Source of the DNA: Enterococcus aquimarinus | GTDB lineage: Bacteria; Bacillota; Bacilli; Lactobacillales; Enterococcaceae | Assembly: GCF_001885765.1 (NCBI RefSeq) | Contig: NZ_JXKD01000010.1 | Coordinates: 1-64,000 of the forward strand | DNA: 64,000 nt | Direction of reading: 5' to 3' | Part shown: positions 38,256 to 46,427 of the stretch, piece after piece | Layout: each line of letters opens with the position of its first letter | How positions within the stretch are numbered: position 1 is the first letter of the stretch | Translations under genes and position numbers: made by a program | The notes under the pieces: model-generated | Seen by the model: the letters and a program-made list of their open reading frames with translations, nothing else | What the model was told of the DNA's origin: nothing | Database searches by the model: none

Positions 38256-39185
38256 TTGGACGACAATATCCTTTGCTAAATTCGTTAAAAAGAGTTGGAT
38301 AAAGGCATTTTCTTCGGCTATCAGTGTTCGAGTAGCTTGATGTGCAATGAAATAATCTAACGACAGCAATTTTAACGGAATCGGATAGAGATTAAATTTA
38401 TCTGGCTGCGGATTCACTTTAATACTTTCTGGGATGAAGGTAATCCCGGCGTTATTAATTGCCAATTCAACGACGGTAAAAATATTATTACTCTCTAAGA
38501 CAATTGTGGGGTCGATCTTGTGTTGCTGGATTAAATAATCGATTTGTTTTCGAATCGCCGAACCGCGCGTGGTTAAGATTAATTTTTCTTTTAGTAATTG
38601 TTTGATGGAGAGACTATTTTCTTCTAAAAGAAAGGTTTTCGCTTGATAAAAAGGCGATGATTTTGGAATAACCGCATAATAGCGATGTTTCCCATATGGG
38701 TGAATGGTTAAATTCGGTGAGATGGTTTCTGGATTTTGGCCAATAAAAAAATCAATCTCGCCGCTCAACAATTTTTCTTCATTCTTAGCGGGTGTATCTT
38801 CATGTAATTCGACTTTGATATTGGGATGTTTTTGAACAAAGTCTGGTAAAAATAACGGAATTAAAAAAGTGCCTAAACTGGATAAGACGCCTAAACGAAG
38901 AACCTGCTGTTCGTTCGATGAATACTGCGAAATTTTTTTGCGGAATTTATCTTGTTCGGCTTCAAGTGTATACAAGTACTGATAATACAAGCGTCCTGCT
39001 TCAGTTAATTGTAAGGGTGAAGTTTGACGATTAATAATGGTGATGTCGAGTTCTTTTTCAGTTCGCTTAATCAATTGCGTTAGATAAGGTTGTGAAATAT
39101 ATAAGTCTTTGGCGGCTTTCGTAAAATTACCATGCTTCAGTAATATATCGAGGTAATACAACATATTGGCGGAATCAAAGGCCAT
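38247..39185 (-). CDS. LysR-family transcriptional regulator
   Basis: A 312-residue LTTR. The winged HTH is at residues 8-65 (LYYLDILLKHGNFTKAAKDLYISQPYLTQLIKRTEKELDI), followed by a periplasmic-binding-like effector domain (LRLGVLSSLGTFLIPLFLPDF; IDFFIGQNPE). It is divergent from the reductase operon across 250 bases that hold a palindrome, the standard LTTR layout, and so is the likely activator of that operon. The effector would be an unsaturated carboxylate if the hcr analogy holds. The gene end reaches into the shared terminator. Confidence 0.9.
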   Translation of the reverse strand: MAFDSANMLYYLDILLKHGNFTKAAKDLYISQPYLTQLIKRTEKELDITIINRQTSPLQLTEAGRLYYQYLYTLEAEQDKFRKKISQYSSNEQQVLRLGVLSSLGTFLIPLFLPDFVQKHPNIKVELHEDTPAKNEEKLLSGEIDFFIGQNPETISPNLTIHPYGKHRYYAVIPKSSPFYQAKTFLLEENSLSIKQLLKEKLILTTRGSAIRKQIDYLIQQHKIDPTIVLESNNIFTVVELAINNAGITFIPESIKVNPQPDKFNLYPIPLKLLSLDYFIAHQATRTLIAEENAFIQLFLTNLAKDIVVQKK

Positions 39186-39217
39186 CGGTAGTCCTCATTT
39201 CTTTTTTTGTTTTCATT

Positions 39218-39268
39218 ATAACAAATTTGTTATGACTTGATAATTAAATAAATATTTCACAATATAAA
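39218..39268 (+). promoter_or_regulatory. LysR box and promoter of the reductase operon
   Basis: A perfect 16-base palindrome ATAACAAATTTGTTAT (39218-39233, T-N11-A type) lies directly before TTGATA (39237-39242). A -10 such as AATATA (39261-39266) is plausible at 18-base spacing. Confidence 0.6.
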
Positions 39269-39302
39269 AATTCTAAGGTAATCTACTAATCAAAGAGATG
39301 AG

Positions 39303-39411
39303 CGAGCAATAAATGCTTTTAATAAATGATTTTCGCCTTTTTTTCTTTTAGTTTAATTTTTTTTAAAAAGGAAAAGGCGCTAAAAATGTTTTTTTTAGGA
39401 ATTATTGCTCG
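39303..39411 (+). other. structured 5' leader of the reductase operon
   Basis: Nested complementary segments: CGAGCAATAA (39303-39312) with TTATTGCTCG (39402-39411), and inside it CGCCTTTT with AAAAGGCG (about 39334-39341 and 39373-39380). The centre is T-rich, with TTTAATTTTTTTTAAA. A leader of about 109 bases could fold as one long arm ending 18 bases before the ribosome site. It matches no riboswitch that I know. Confidence 0.5.
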
Positions 39412-39439
39412 ATAAATCACAATTAAAAGGAGTATGAAT

Positions 39440-40069
39440 ATGAAATTTATAAGTATTGTCGGCACGAATTCATCTTATGAATCGACGAATCGAAAATTAT
39501 TGCAATTCATCCAAAAACATTTTACCGAAGGGGTAACGATTGAGGTATGTGAGATTAAAGATTTACCTGCCTTTAACGAACCCGAAGATCGGACGCCTCC
39601 TCAGGCAGTGAAAGCATTATCGGATAAAATCGTGGCAGCTGACGGGGTCATTATTAGCACACCTGAATATGATCATGCGATTACCGCGGCCTTAAAAAGC
39701 GCGTTGGAATGGCTATCGTATACGACTCGTCCGTTAATTGACAAACCGGTGATGATTGTCGGTGCATCTCATGGAGCGCTTGGATCTTCCCGTGCACAAG
39801 CCCATTTGCGTCAAATTTTAGATTCACCAGAATTAAAAGCACGAATTATGCCGAGTTCAGAGTTTTTATTGGGTCGTTCGCTAAGTGCTTTTGACGAAGA
39901 AGGAAACTTAATTGACCCAGATAAGGTGCAAGAATTAGAAGAATGTTTTGAAGAATTCCAGTTATTCGTTGAAATTACGAATCAATTAACCAAAGATCAT
40001 CGCTTTAAAGCGGATAAAAAACAACAATTCACTTGGGAACAACGCGCAGATGGAGGGGATATCGCATGA
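39440..40069 (+). CDS. NAD(P)H-dependent FMN reductase (HcrA-like)
   Basis: A 209-residue flavodoxin-fold reductase. FMN loop [14 protein letters not shown] near residues 7-20, [19 protein letters not shown] (substrate/FMN loop) and [25 protein letters not shown] 39440 is preferred to 39434 because GGAG at 39429-39432 is then seven bases away, and because the product [10 protein letters not shown] then aligns exactly with the N-terminus of the next gene. The two genes overlap by ATGA and their reductase domains are paralogous. It would supply reduced flavin to, or work with, the large reductase. Confidence 0.87.
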   Translation: MKFISIVGTNSSYESTNRKLLQFIQKHFTEGVTIEVCEIKDLPAFNEPEDRTPPQAVKALSDKIVAADGVIISTPEYDHAITAALKSALEWLSYTTRPLIDKPVMIVGASHGALGSSRAQAHLRQILDSPELKARIMPSSEFLLGRSLSAFDEEGNLIDPDKVQELEECFEEFQLFVEITNQLTKDHRFKADKKQQFTWEQRADGGDIA

Positions 40070-42492
40070 AATTTATCGGAATTGTCGGAACGAATGCTAA
40101 CAAATCATATAACCGAATGTTACTAACCTTTATGCAAAAACATTTCAGTCATCAAGCTGAAATTGAAATTTTAGAATTAACGGATGTGCCATTGTTTGAT
40201 GAATCCAATGACCAGTCGAACAGTGAGATTATCCAACTGTTTAACACAAAAATTACCGAAGCAGACGGCGTGATTATTGCCACACCAGAACATAATCATT
40301 CGATCCCTTCCGCTTTAAAAAGTATTCTAGAGTGGTTATCGTTTAATTTACACCCGCTCGATGGCAAACCTGTCATGATTGTAGGCGCGTCATATGATGT
40401 TCAAGGATCTTCGCGTGCACAACTTCATTTACGTCAAGTACTTGATGCACCGGGTGTGAACGCAACAGTGATGCCTGGCTACGAATTTTTACTAGGCAAT
40501 GCGCATCATGCTTTTACACCAGAGGGTGATTTGAAAGAAGAACGGACGATTGATTTTCTAGAGAGTTGTTTCTGGCGCTTTTTACGTTTTACTCAAGTCG
40601 TGAATGTCTTAGCGGAACCTGAAGAAGTTGCTTTAACTTCTGGTGAGTTTACAGTCACAACACCTGGGCATAATGGAGAAATCCCAATGGTCGTTCGGAT
40701 CGATAATAATCGCATTGAAGCGATTGACATTGATACATCAGGAGAATCACAAGGGATTGCGGATGTGGTATTTACACGAATTCCTAAACAAATCATTGAA
40801 GGACAAACCTTAAACGTCGATATTATCTCGGGAGCTTCGGTGACGAGTAACGGCGTGATTGATGGCGTGGCGAAAGTCATTAAAATGGCGGGCTCAAATC
40901 CGGATATTTTACGTAAACGTCCGAAAGCAGCAAGTGCCTTAAACACGCAAGACATGGAATACCATACGGATGTGGTTGTGGTTGGTGCCGGTGGGGCTGG
41001 TTTAACTGCTGCTGCAAAAGTCTTGCAAGAAGGCAAAAGCGTCATTGTCGTGGAAAAATTCCCAGCAGTTGGTGGTAATACCGTTCGCACGGGTGGCCCG
41101 ATGAATGCGGCGAATCCGAATTGGCAAAATACCTTTGCGGCAATTCCAGGCGAACGTCATGCTCTAAAAGAGATGATTGCGACTGATGAAGCAACGATTG
41201 ATGCAGAGTATTTGGAGGATTTCCGTCTATTAAAAGCCCAAGTAACAGCATACTTTGAAGCAACGAAAAACGAGGAGGAATATTTATTTGATTCCGAACT
41301 GTTCTACCGGATGCAAACGTATCTAGGTGGGAAACGTAAAGATAAATTTGGTAATACGATTTATGGTCAATATGATTTAGTGAAAATCTTGACGGATAAA
41401 GGACTCGAATCGCTTGAATGGCTCGAAGAAATCGGGGTTGAATTTGATAAATCGGATGTCACGATGCCGGTAGGTGCTTTATGGCGTCGGGGACACAAAC
41501 CGCTAAAAAGCGAAGGGTATGCCTATGTCTCTGCCTTGCAACAATTTGTTGAACGTCACGGTGGTGTGATTATTACCGATACGGCGGTCAAGGAATTAAT
41601 TTGTGAGAATGGTCGAATTGTCGGCGTGATCGGGACAGGAATGAATGGTCAAAAAATCACCGTTCACAGCGATGCAGTTGTCTTAGCTTCCGGTGGTTTT
41701 GGCGCAAATACGCAAATGTTAAAAGAATACAATACGTACTGGACCGAAATTAGTGATGATATTAAAACGTCGAACTCGCCAGCGATTACCGGCGATGGAA
41801 TTATTTTAGGCCAAAGTGTTGGCGCCGATTTAGTCGGTATGGGCTTCTCACAAATGATGCCCGTTTCAGATCCAGAAACAGGCGCTTTATTTAGCGGCTT
41901 ACAAGTACCACCACAAAACTTTATTATGGTCAATCAAAAAGGGAAACGGTTTGTCAATGAATACGGTAGTCGCGATGCGTTAACTCAAGCGGCGATTGAT
42001 AACGGCGGCTTGTTCTATTTAATTGCCGATGACGAAATTAAGAAGACTGCTTACAATACTACGCAAGAAAAAATTGATAAGCAAGTTGCTGCGGGAACAT
42101 TATTTAGAGCTGAGACTTTGGCAGATCTAGCGCGTCAAATTGGTGTTGATCCGGATGTGTTTGAGGCAACGATTGCGTCTTATAATGCTTGTGTGGATAA
42201 TGGCTTTGATCCTGAATTTGGTAAAGATGTCTTTGATTTAAAAGTAGCTGTTGCACCATTTTATGCGACGCCAAGAAAACCAGCGATTCATCATACAATG
42301 GGTGGCTTAAAAATTGATACACAGACCCACGTTTTAAATACTGAAGGTCAAATCATTGAAGGATTATACGCAGCGGGAGAAGTCGCGGGTGGTATTCACG
42401 CAGGGAATCGTTTAGGTGGTAACTCACTGACTGATATCTTTACGTTTGGACGGATTGCCGGTCAAACAGCGGTCCAAGAATTAACAAAATAA
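40066..42492 (+). CDS. flavin-reductase/FMN_bind/FAD fumarate-reductase-like fusion (HcrB-like)
   Basis: An 808-residue cytosolic three-domain reductase. Residues 1-185 repeat the NAD(P)H-FMN reductase fold of the previous gene. Residues 200-285 are FMN_bind with the ApbE acceptor DIISGAS, so Ser258 is the predicted covalent FMN site (Thr is more usual). Residues 300-805 are the FAD_binding_2/fumarate reductase part: [17 protein letters not shown] at 307, [11 protein letters not shown] and [17 protein letters not shown]. It should pass electrons from NAD(P)H through FMN to FAD and reduce a C=C bond of an acid. In Lactiplantibacillus such proteins (HcrB) reduce hydroxycinnamates; fumarate, urocanate or acrylate are alternatives. 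The true start is ATG 40066 behind GGAGGGG, overlapping the upstream stop. Confidence 0.88.
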   Translation: MKFIGIVGTNANKSYNRMLLTFMQKHFSHQAEIEILELTDVPLFDESNDQSNSEIIQLFNTKITEADGVIIATPEHNHSIPSALKSILEWLSFNLHPLDGKPVMIVGASYDVQGSSRAQLHLRQVLDAPGVNATVMPGYEFLLGNAHHAFTPEGDLKEERTIDFLESCFWRFLRFTQVVNVLAEPEEVALTSGEFTVTTPGHNGEIPMVVRIDNNRIEAIDIDTSGESQGIADVVFTRIPKQIIEGQTLNVDIISGASVTSNGVIDGVAKVIKMAGSNPDILRKRPKAASALNTQDMEYHTDVVVVGAGGAGLTAAAKVLQEGKSVIVVEKFPAVGGNTVRTGGPMNAANPNWQNTFAAIPGERHALKEMIATDEATIDAEYLEDFRLLKAQVTAYFEATKNEEEYLFDSELFYRMQTYLGGKRKDKFGNTIYGQYDLVKILTDKGLESLEWLEEIGVEFDKSDVTMPVGALWRRGHKPLKSEGYAYVSALQQFVERHGGVIITDTAVKELICENGRIVGVIGTGMNGQKITVHSDAVVLASGGFGANTQMLKEYNTYWTEISDDIKTSNSPAITGDGIILGQSVGADLVGMGFSQMMPVSDPETGALFSGLQVPPQNFIMVNQKGKRFVNEYGSRDALTQAAIDNGGLFYLIADDEIKKTAYNTTQEKIDKQVAAGTLFRAETLADLARQIGVDPDVFEATIASYNACVDNGFDPEFGKDVFDLKVAVAPFYATPRKPAIHHTMGGLKIDTQTHVLNTEGQIIEGLYAAGEVAGGIHAGNRLGGNSLTDIFTFGRIAGQTAVQELTK

Positions 42493-42531
42493 GATCGACA
42501 CAGTCAACTAAAAAAGCAATGGAGGAAAAAT

Positions 42532-43770
42532 ATGAACAAGAACATTAACCGTTGGCAAGTCTTAATTGCCTCAACGGCAGTATTGCTTTGCACGGGAGCG
42601 ATTTATGCTTTTAGTGTCTTCGCAGGTCCCTTAAGTGCCTCACAAGGTTGGACGATGACGGAAATTATGCTAGCATTCACGATTAATTCGGCAATCGCGC
42701 CAGTCCCAATGATTTTGGGCGGATTTTTAACGGATAAAGGATTCGCAAAATGGTCCATCGCCATTGGGGGAATGATGTTTGGACTGGGCTTTTTATTAAC
42801 TGGTTTTGCTACGAGCCCAACGATGCTCTATCTCACTTATGGTTTGATTGGTGGTTTAGGTCAAGGGTTGGCCTACTCTGCTTGCTTGAGTAATACGATT
42901 AAATTATTCCCTGATAAAAGAGGGTTAGCCTCTGGAATCATTACGGCAGGTATGGGCGGTGCAGCGATTATTGCTGCACCAATCGGTAATGCGTTAATCG
43001 AACGCTTTGATGTACTCACAGCCTTTAAATCATTAGGATTTTCTTATATGATTATCATTGCGATTGCGGTTATTTTTATTAAACAAGCACCTGCAGGTTA
43101 TCAAGTGGAAGGATGGGTGCCGCCACAACATCAAACTAATCAAGGACTGATCAACAAAGATTGGAAAATGATGCTCCGAACTCCCTTTTTCTATCTGATC
43201 TTTTTAATGCTCTTTACCGGTGCGTTTTCTGGTCTGATGATTGCAGCTAATGCGTCGGTCATTGGTCAACAAATGTTCCAATTATCTGCGACTACCGCGG
43301 CGATGTACGTCAGCTTATATTCTCTTAGTAATTGTGCCGGACGTATCGTTTGGGGAACCGTCTCTGATCGATTAGGTCGTAATCATACCTTGTCGATTAT
43401 TCTTGGAATGGTCATTCTCGCGTTTATTATTTTGACTTCTTTCTCTTCGCAAGTAGGATTTGCGATTGGGATTATGATTTTAGGATTATGTTTTGGTGGG
43501 GTTATGGGTGTCTTCCCGCCAATGGTTCTAGAAAACTACGGTCCGGTGAATCAAGGTGTTAACTATGGTATTATTTTCTGTGGGTACTCCGCAGCTGCCT
43601 TTTTCGCGCCAAAAGTAGCCGCAGGAATTGCGACAGCCAATAATGGTGATTTTACAAAAGCCTTTTACGTGGCAATCGCGGTGGCCTTGATTGGTGTCGG
43701 ATTTAATCTGACTTATATTCAATTAAAACGTGCACAAAAACGAGTAATCGCTATCAACAAAGCGAATTAA
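42532..43770 (+). CDS. OFA-family MFS transporter
   Basis: A 412-residue, 12-segment permease of the oxalate/formate antiporter family. Recognised by NRWQVLIASTAVLLCTGAIYAFSVFAGPL at the N-terminus, GLGQGLAYSACLSNTIKLFPDKRGLASGII and GLCFGGVMGVFPPMVLENYGPVNQGVNYG. The start follows GGAGG. It is 40 bases after the fusion reductase with no terminator between, so it probably imports the reductase substrate or exchanges it for the reduced product. The monocarboxylate or dicarboxylate it carries cannot be read from sequence. It could also serve the adjoining glyoxylate module. Confidence 0.88.
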   Translation: MNKNINRWQVLIASTAVLLCTGAIYAFSVFAGPLSASQGWTMTEIMLAFTINSAIAPVPMILGGFLTDKGFAKWSIAIGGMMFGLGFLLTGFATSPTMLYLTYGLIGGLGQGLAYSACLSNTIKLFPDKRGLASGIITAGMGGAAIIAAPIGNALIERFDVLTAFKSLGFSYMIIIAIAVIFIKQAPAGYQVEGWVPPQHQTNQGLINKDWKMMLRTPFFYLIFLMLFTGAFSGLMIAANASVIGQQMFQLSATTAAMYVSLYSLSNCAGRIVWGTVSDRLGRNHTLSIILGMVILAFIILTSFSSQVGFAIGIMILGLCFGGVMGVFPPMVLENYGPVNQGVNYGIIFCGYSAAAFFAPKVAAGIATANNGDFTKAFYVAIAVALIGVGFNLTYIQLKRAQKRVIAINKAN

Positions 43771-43802
43771 TTTTTACATCGTTGTCTGTTTCGTTGTATG
43801 CT

Positions 43803-43848
43803 AAAAAGCCTAGAAAATGGTTGTCTCTTCCATTTTCTAGGCTTTTTT
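43803..43848. terminator. bidirectional terminator, OFA transporter / pucR
   Basis: Perfect 18-base arms AAAAAGCCTAGAAAATGG (43803-43820) and complement (43830-43847). Confidence 0.93.
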
Positions 43849-43877
43849 GGGATTTCTTGATATCAAAACGTTCGATT

Positions 43878-45479
43878 TTAATCATTTGGCTGAGACAAAT
43901 AAAGAGCGACGCGTAATTGCAACGACAGTTCAGGAGAATCAATTGGTGCATCAAATAGGTTTTGGCATTTCTTAATGCGATAATGAACCGTATTGCGATG
44001 TAAAAACATTTTTTCGGCCGTTTCAACAATCTTACATTGACTATCTAAATAAGCGGCTAACGTTCGCCGTAATTCGAGATCTGTTGGATTGGTTGGATAA
44101 GCCAATTCTTTTAAAATCGATTCACAAAAATAAGCCATTTCTTCTTTTGAGACATTCTCGGCAATCCGATGAATGCTTTTTTGTTTATCGTAAAAGCGAA
44201 TTCCGGGACTAACGACATGATTTTCCAATACGCTGAGTGCTTCTTTATAGGAAAAGTGACATAAAGAAAACTGATTGACCGGCTCACCCACGCCTAACGC
44301 GCTTTTTATGTTAATAAAGTGTTCAAGTTTCTCTTGAATACAAATGAGTGATTCTCGCAAAGCTAAACTGTTGCGAAAGAGCAAGGCAAGATGATAAGGC
44401 TGATCGGTCGGGAGCACTCGTGCGGTCGGATTGCTTTCAGCTAGTACTTGTTCCACTAACTCATAGACATATTCGTCGATTTGACTGGGATAAAAGGTTT
44501 GGCTTTGGTTCGGCAACAGTTGTAAGAGTGCCACACGATAATAATTCGACTGGTTCGCCTGCAACATGCTAGAAAGTTCAGGTAAATCGTTTGTTGGTAA
44601 TGTTTGTAAGAGCTGTTGGAATAAATTTAATTGCGCCAGTCGTTGTTTATTTTTGAGCGCTTGTTCTTTATTGATAGCTAAGGCCAAAATAACGAGTGCC
44701 TGTTGAATAACAAATGGTGAAACGTTTTGTGGTGCTGGATTGTTATCAAAAATAATTAACAAGTAAGGTAAATAATATTCGGATTGAATCGGAAAAACAG
44801 AGACCGAAACAGTTTCTGCGGAACTTAAGGTGAACGTTAAGGAATCCTTGCTTCTCTTTTGCTGATGATGTAATAATGTGTCCATCATTTCTGCCTTGAC
44901 ATTAGTCGTCTCAATAGAGGAGATGCTGTCAAAGCGATTCGTCGAAGTCAGGTGGCCAAACGGATCTAAGAGTAAAATCGGCTGCTCGACCATCTGGCTG
45001 AGTTGTTCAATTAAGTTCGGTAACGTGGCTCCTTTAAATAGCATATTAGCAAATTTTTTCTGTGTTTCCATCGAAAAAAAGAGTTCTTCCGTTCGATCCT
45101 CTAAAATCGTGCTTAAGATTTTGTAAGAAACTTGTCCAAGCGTAAGTGAATCCGGAATTTGTAAAATCGGAAAGTCTAGTTGGTTGGCATAGTCTAAAAC
45201 ACGCGTACTTAATGTTGGGATGTAACGATTCAGTTTAATCGCCATACCGGCACAAGGTAATTTTTTTAAGCTGTTCATCAGTTGACAAAGTCCTTCTTCG
45301 TCGTCTTTAAACGCCATGCCAGTTGTCAGTAGCAAGGAATGCGGTTCGATGAATGAGGCAATGTCAGGTGTTTCTGAAATATCTACATTGACAATTGGCA
45401 CCCTTAAACTGGCTTCTGTCGTTAAAATGGTTAAATCAGCAAAGGCTGGTTGTTGTAAAAGATCATGTAATGTTTTCAT
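43878..45479 (-). CDS. PucR-family transcriptional regulator
   Basis: A 533-residue regulator. The N-terminal PucR domain (residues 5-125: LHDLLQQPAFADLTILT...PHSLLLTTGMAF) is followed by a GAF/GGDEF-like centre and a C-terminal HTH_30 (LRRTLAAYLDSQCKIVETAEKMFLHRNTVHYRIKKCQNLF). In Bacillus PucR controls purine/allantoin catabolism, where glyoxylate is an end product. Here it sits beside an IclR regulator and the glyoxylate carboligase operon, so a role in that pathway is likely. The start at 45479 has GAGGG upstream. Confidence 0.88.
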   Translation of the reverse strand: MKTLHDLLQQPAFADLTILTTEASLRVPIVNVDISETPDIASFIEPHSLLLTTGMAFKDDEEGLCQLMNSLKKLPCAGMAIKLNRYIPTLSTRVLDYANQLDFPILQIPDSLTLGQVSYKILSTILEDRTEELFFSMETQKKFANMLFKGATLPNLIEQLSQMVEQPILLLDPFGHLTSTNRFDSISSIETTNVKAEMMDTLLHHQQKRSKDSLTFTLSSAETVSVSVFPIQSEYYLPYLLIIFDNNPAPQNVSPFVIQQALVILALAINKEQALKNKQRLAQLNLFQQLLQTLPTNDLPELSSMLQANQSNYYRVALLQLLPNQSQTFYPSQIDEYVYELVEQVLAESNPTARVLPTDQPYHLALLFRNSLALRESLICIQEKLEHFINIKSALGVGEPVNQFSLCHFSYKEALSVLENHVVSPGIRFYDKQKSIHRIAENVSKEEMAYFCESILKELAYPTNPTDLELRRTLAAYLDSQCKIVETAEKMFLHRNTVHYRIKKCQNLFDAPIDSPELSLQLRVALYLSQPND

Positions 45480-45510
45480 GGGGATCCCTCTTTTTTGATT
45501 TTAATGGCTC

Positions 45511-46269
45511 TTAAACAAAAATAGATTGAATTTCTTTTTGCGCATACGATAGGACTTCTTCGATTCGCTTTTGACTCACCCGAATGGTCGGTAATGAAAT
45601 ACTAACAGTCGCAAGCAACTTATTTTGTTGATTACGAATCGGTAAGGCAATACAAAACACACCAAGTTCACACTCTTCTTGATCAAGGGCGAATTGTTGT
45701 TCCTTGATTTTTTTGAGTTCTTTTTTGAGTGCAAGTGGCTCTGTTAAGGTATTTTGTGTCAGGGGTACTAATGCGGTTGTCGCTAAATAATCATTCAGTT
45801 GTTGCTCCGAAATTTCGGCTAAAAACATTTTCCCAGCGCCCGTACAGTAAAGTGGCGCTCGTTTACCAATTTTTTGCGTGACAGTCAGTAGCCGTTCCTG
45901 GCTGTCAAGTGAATCTAAATAGACGATTTCTGTGTTGTCGCGAATCGATAAAGAGGTGGCTTCCATCAAGGTAGTCGATAAATGGAACAGTAACGGGTGT
46001 AGTTGTTCGATCAAACGCTGATTGGGATCAGTTTCTTGTGTTAAATGGCGCAATTTATTCGTTAAGGTGTAAAAAAGGGTTTCAGAATCTTGTTCGACAT
46101 AACCTAACGTCATTAAGGTATATAAAAAACGTGAAAGTGTTGCTTTAGGCAGATTCGTCTGAAGAGATAAATCAAGTAAAGAAATGGGACGAGCGTAAGC
46201 ATGCAGTGTTTCGATAATTAAAAAGGTTTTTTGCACGGATTGATTGATTTTGACTTTTTTCTCATTCAA
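45511..46269 (-). CDS. IclR-family transcriptional regulator
   Basis: About 252 residues. The winged HTH (VQKTFLIIETLHAYARPISLLDLSLQTNLPKATLSRFLYTLMTLGYVEQD) and an IclR effector domain (TSLSIRDNTEIVYLDSL; GKRAPLYCTGAGKMFLAE; ECELGVFCIALPIRN) are intact. The frame runs 132 bases further upstream, but only TTG 46269 gives normal IclR length, with GGAG 13 bases before it, rather far; the start remains uncertain. It is divergent from gcl, like the GclR/AllR regulators of E. coli glyoxylate genes, which bind glyoxylate or allantoin; the same ligand class is inferred. Confidence 0.87.
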   Translation of the reverse strand: MNEKKVKINQSVQKTFLIIETLHAYARPISLLDLSLQTNLPKATLSRFLYTLMTLGYVEQDSETLFYTLTNKLRHLTQETDPNQRLIEQLHPLLFHLSTTLMEATSLSIRDNTEIVYLDSLDSQERLLTVTQKIGKRAPLYCTGAGKMFLAEISEQQLNDYLATTALVPLTQNTLTEPLALKKELKKIKEQQFALDQEECELGVFCIALPIRNQQNKLLATVSISLPTIRVSQKRIEEVLSYAQKEIQSIFV

Positions 46270-46383
46270 TGAGGAAAAGACACTCCTTTCATGTTTTTGT
46301 GCAAGCGGAACCAAAATAGCAAAAAAGATTGGGCCAAGCACACAAAGACAAAATATTTGTGAATATGATAACATGCATTTAAA

Positions 46384-46410
46384 TGAAACGCAATACCACA
46401 TAGTGAAACG
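46384..46410 (+). promoter_or_regulatory. direct repeat before gcl, candidate regulator site
   Basis: TGAAACG occurs at 46384-46390 and 46404-46410, 20 bases apart (two helical turns), just upstream of the gcl ribosome site GGGGGAAA. A site for IclR or PucR is a guess. Confidence 0.35.
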
Positions 46411-46427
46411 AAAAAGGGGGAAACAAT

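Noticed and set aside
40033-40065. Upstream extension of the fusion reductase by 11 codons
   Set aside because: ATG 40066 has GGAGGGG at the right distance, and its product aligns with the paralogous upstream gene from residue 1.
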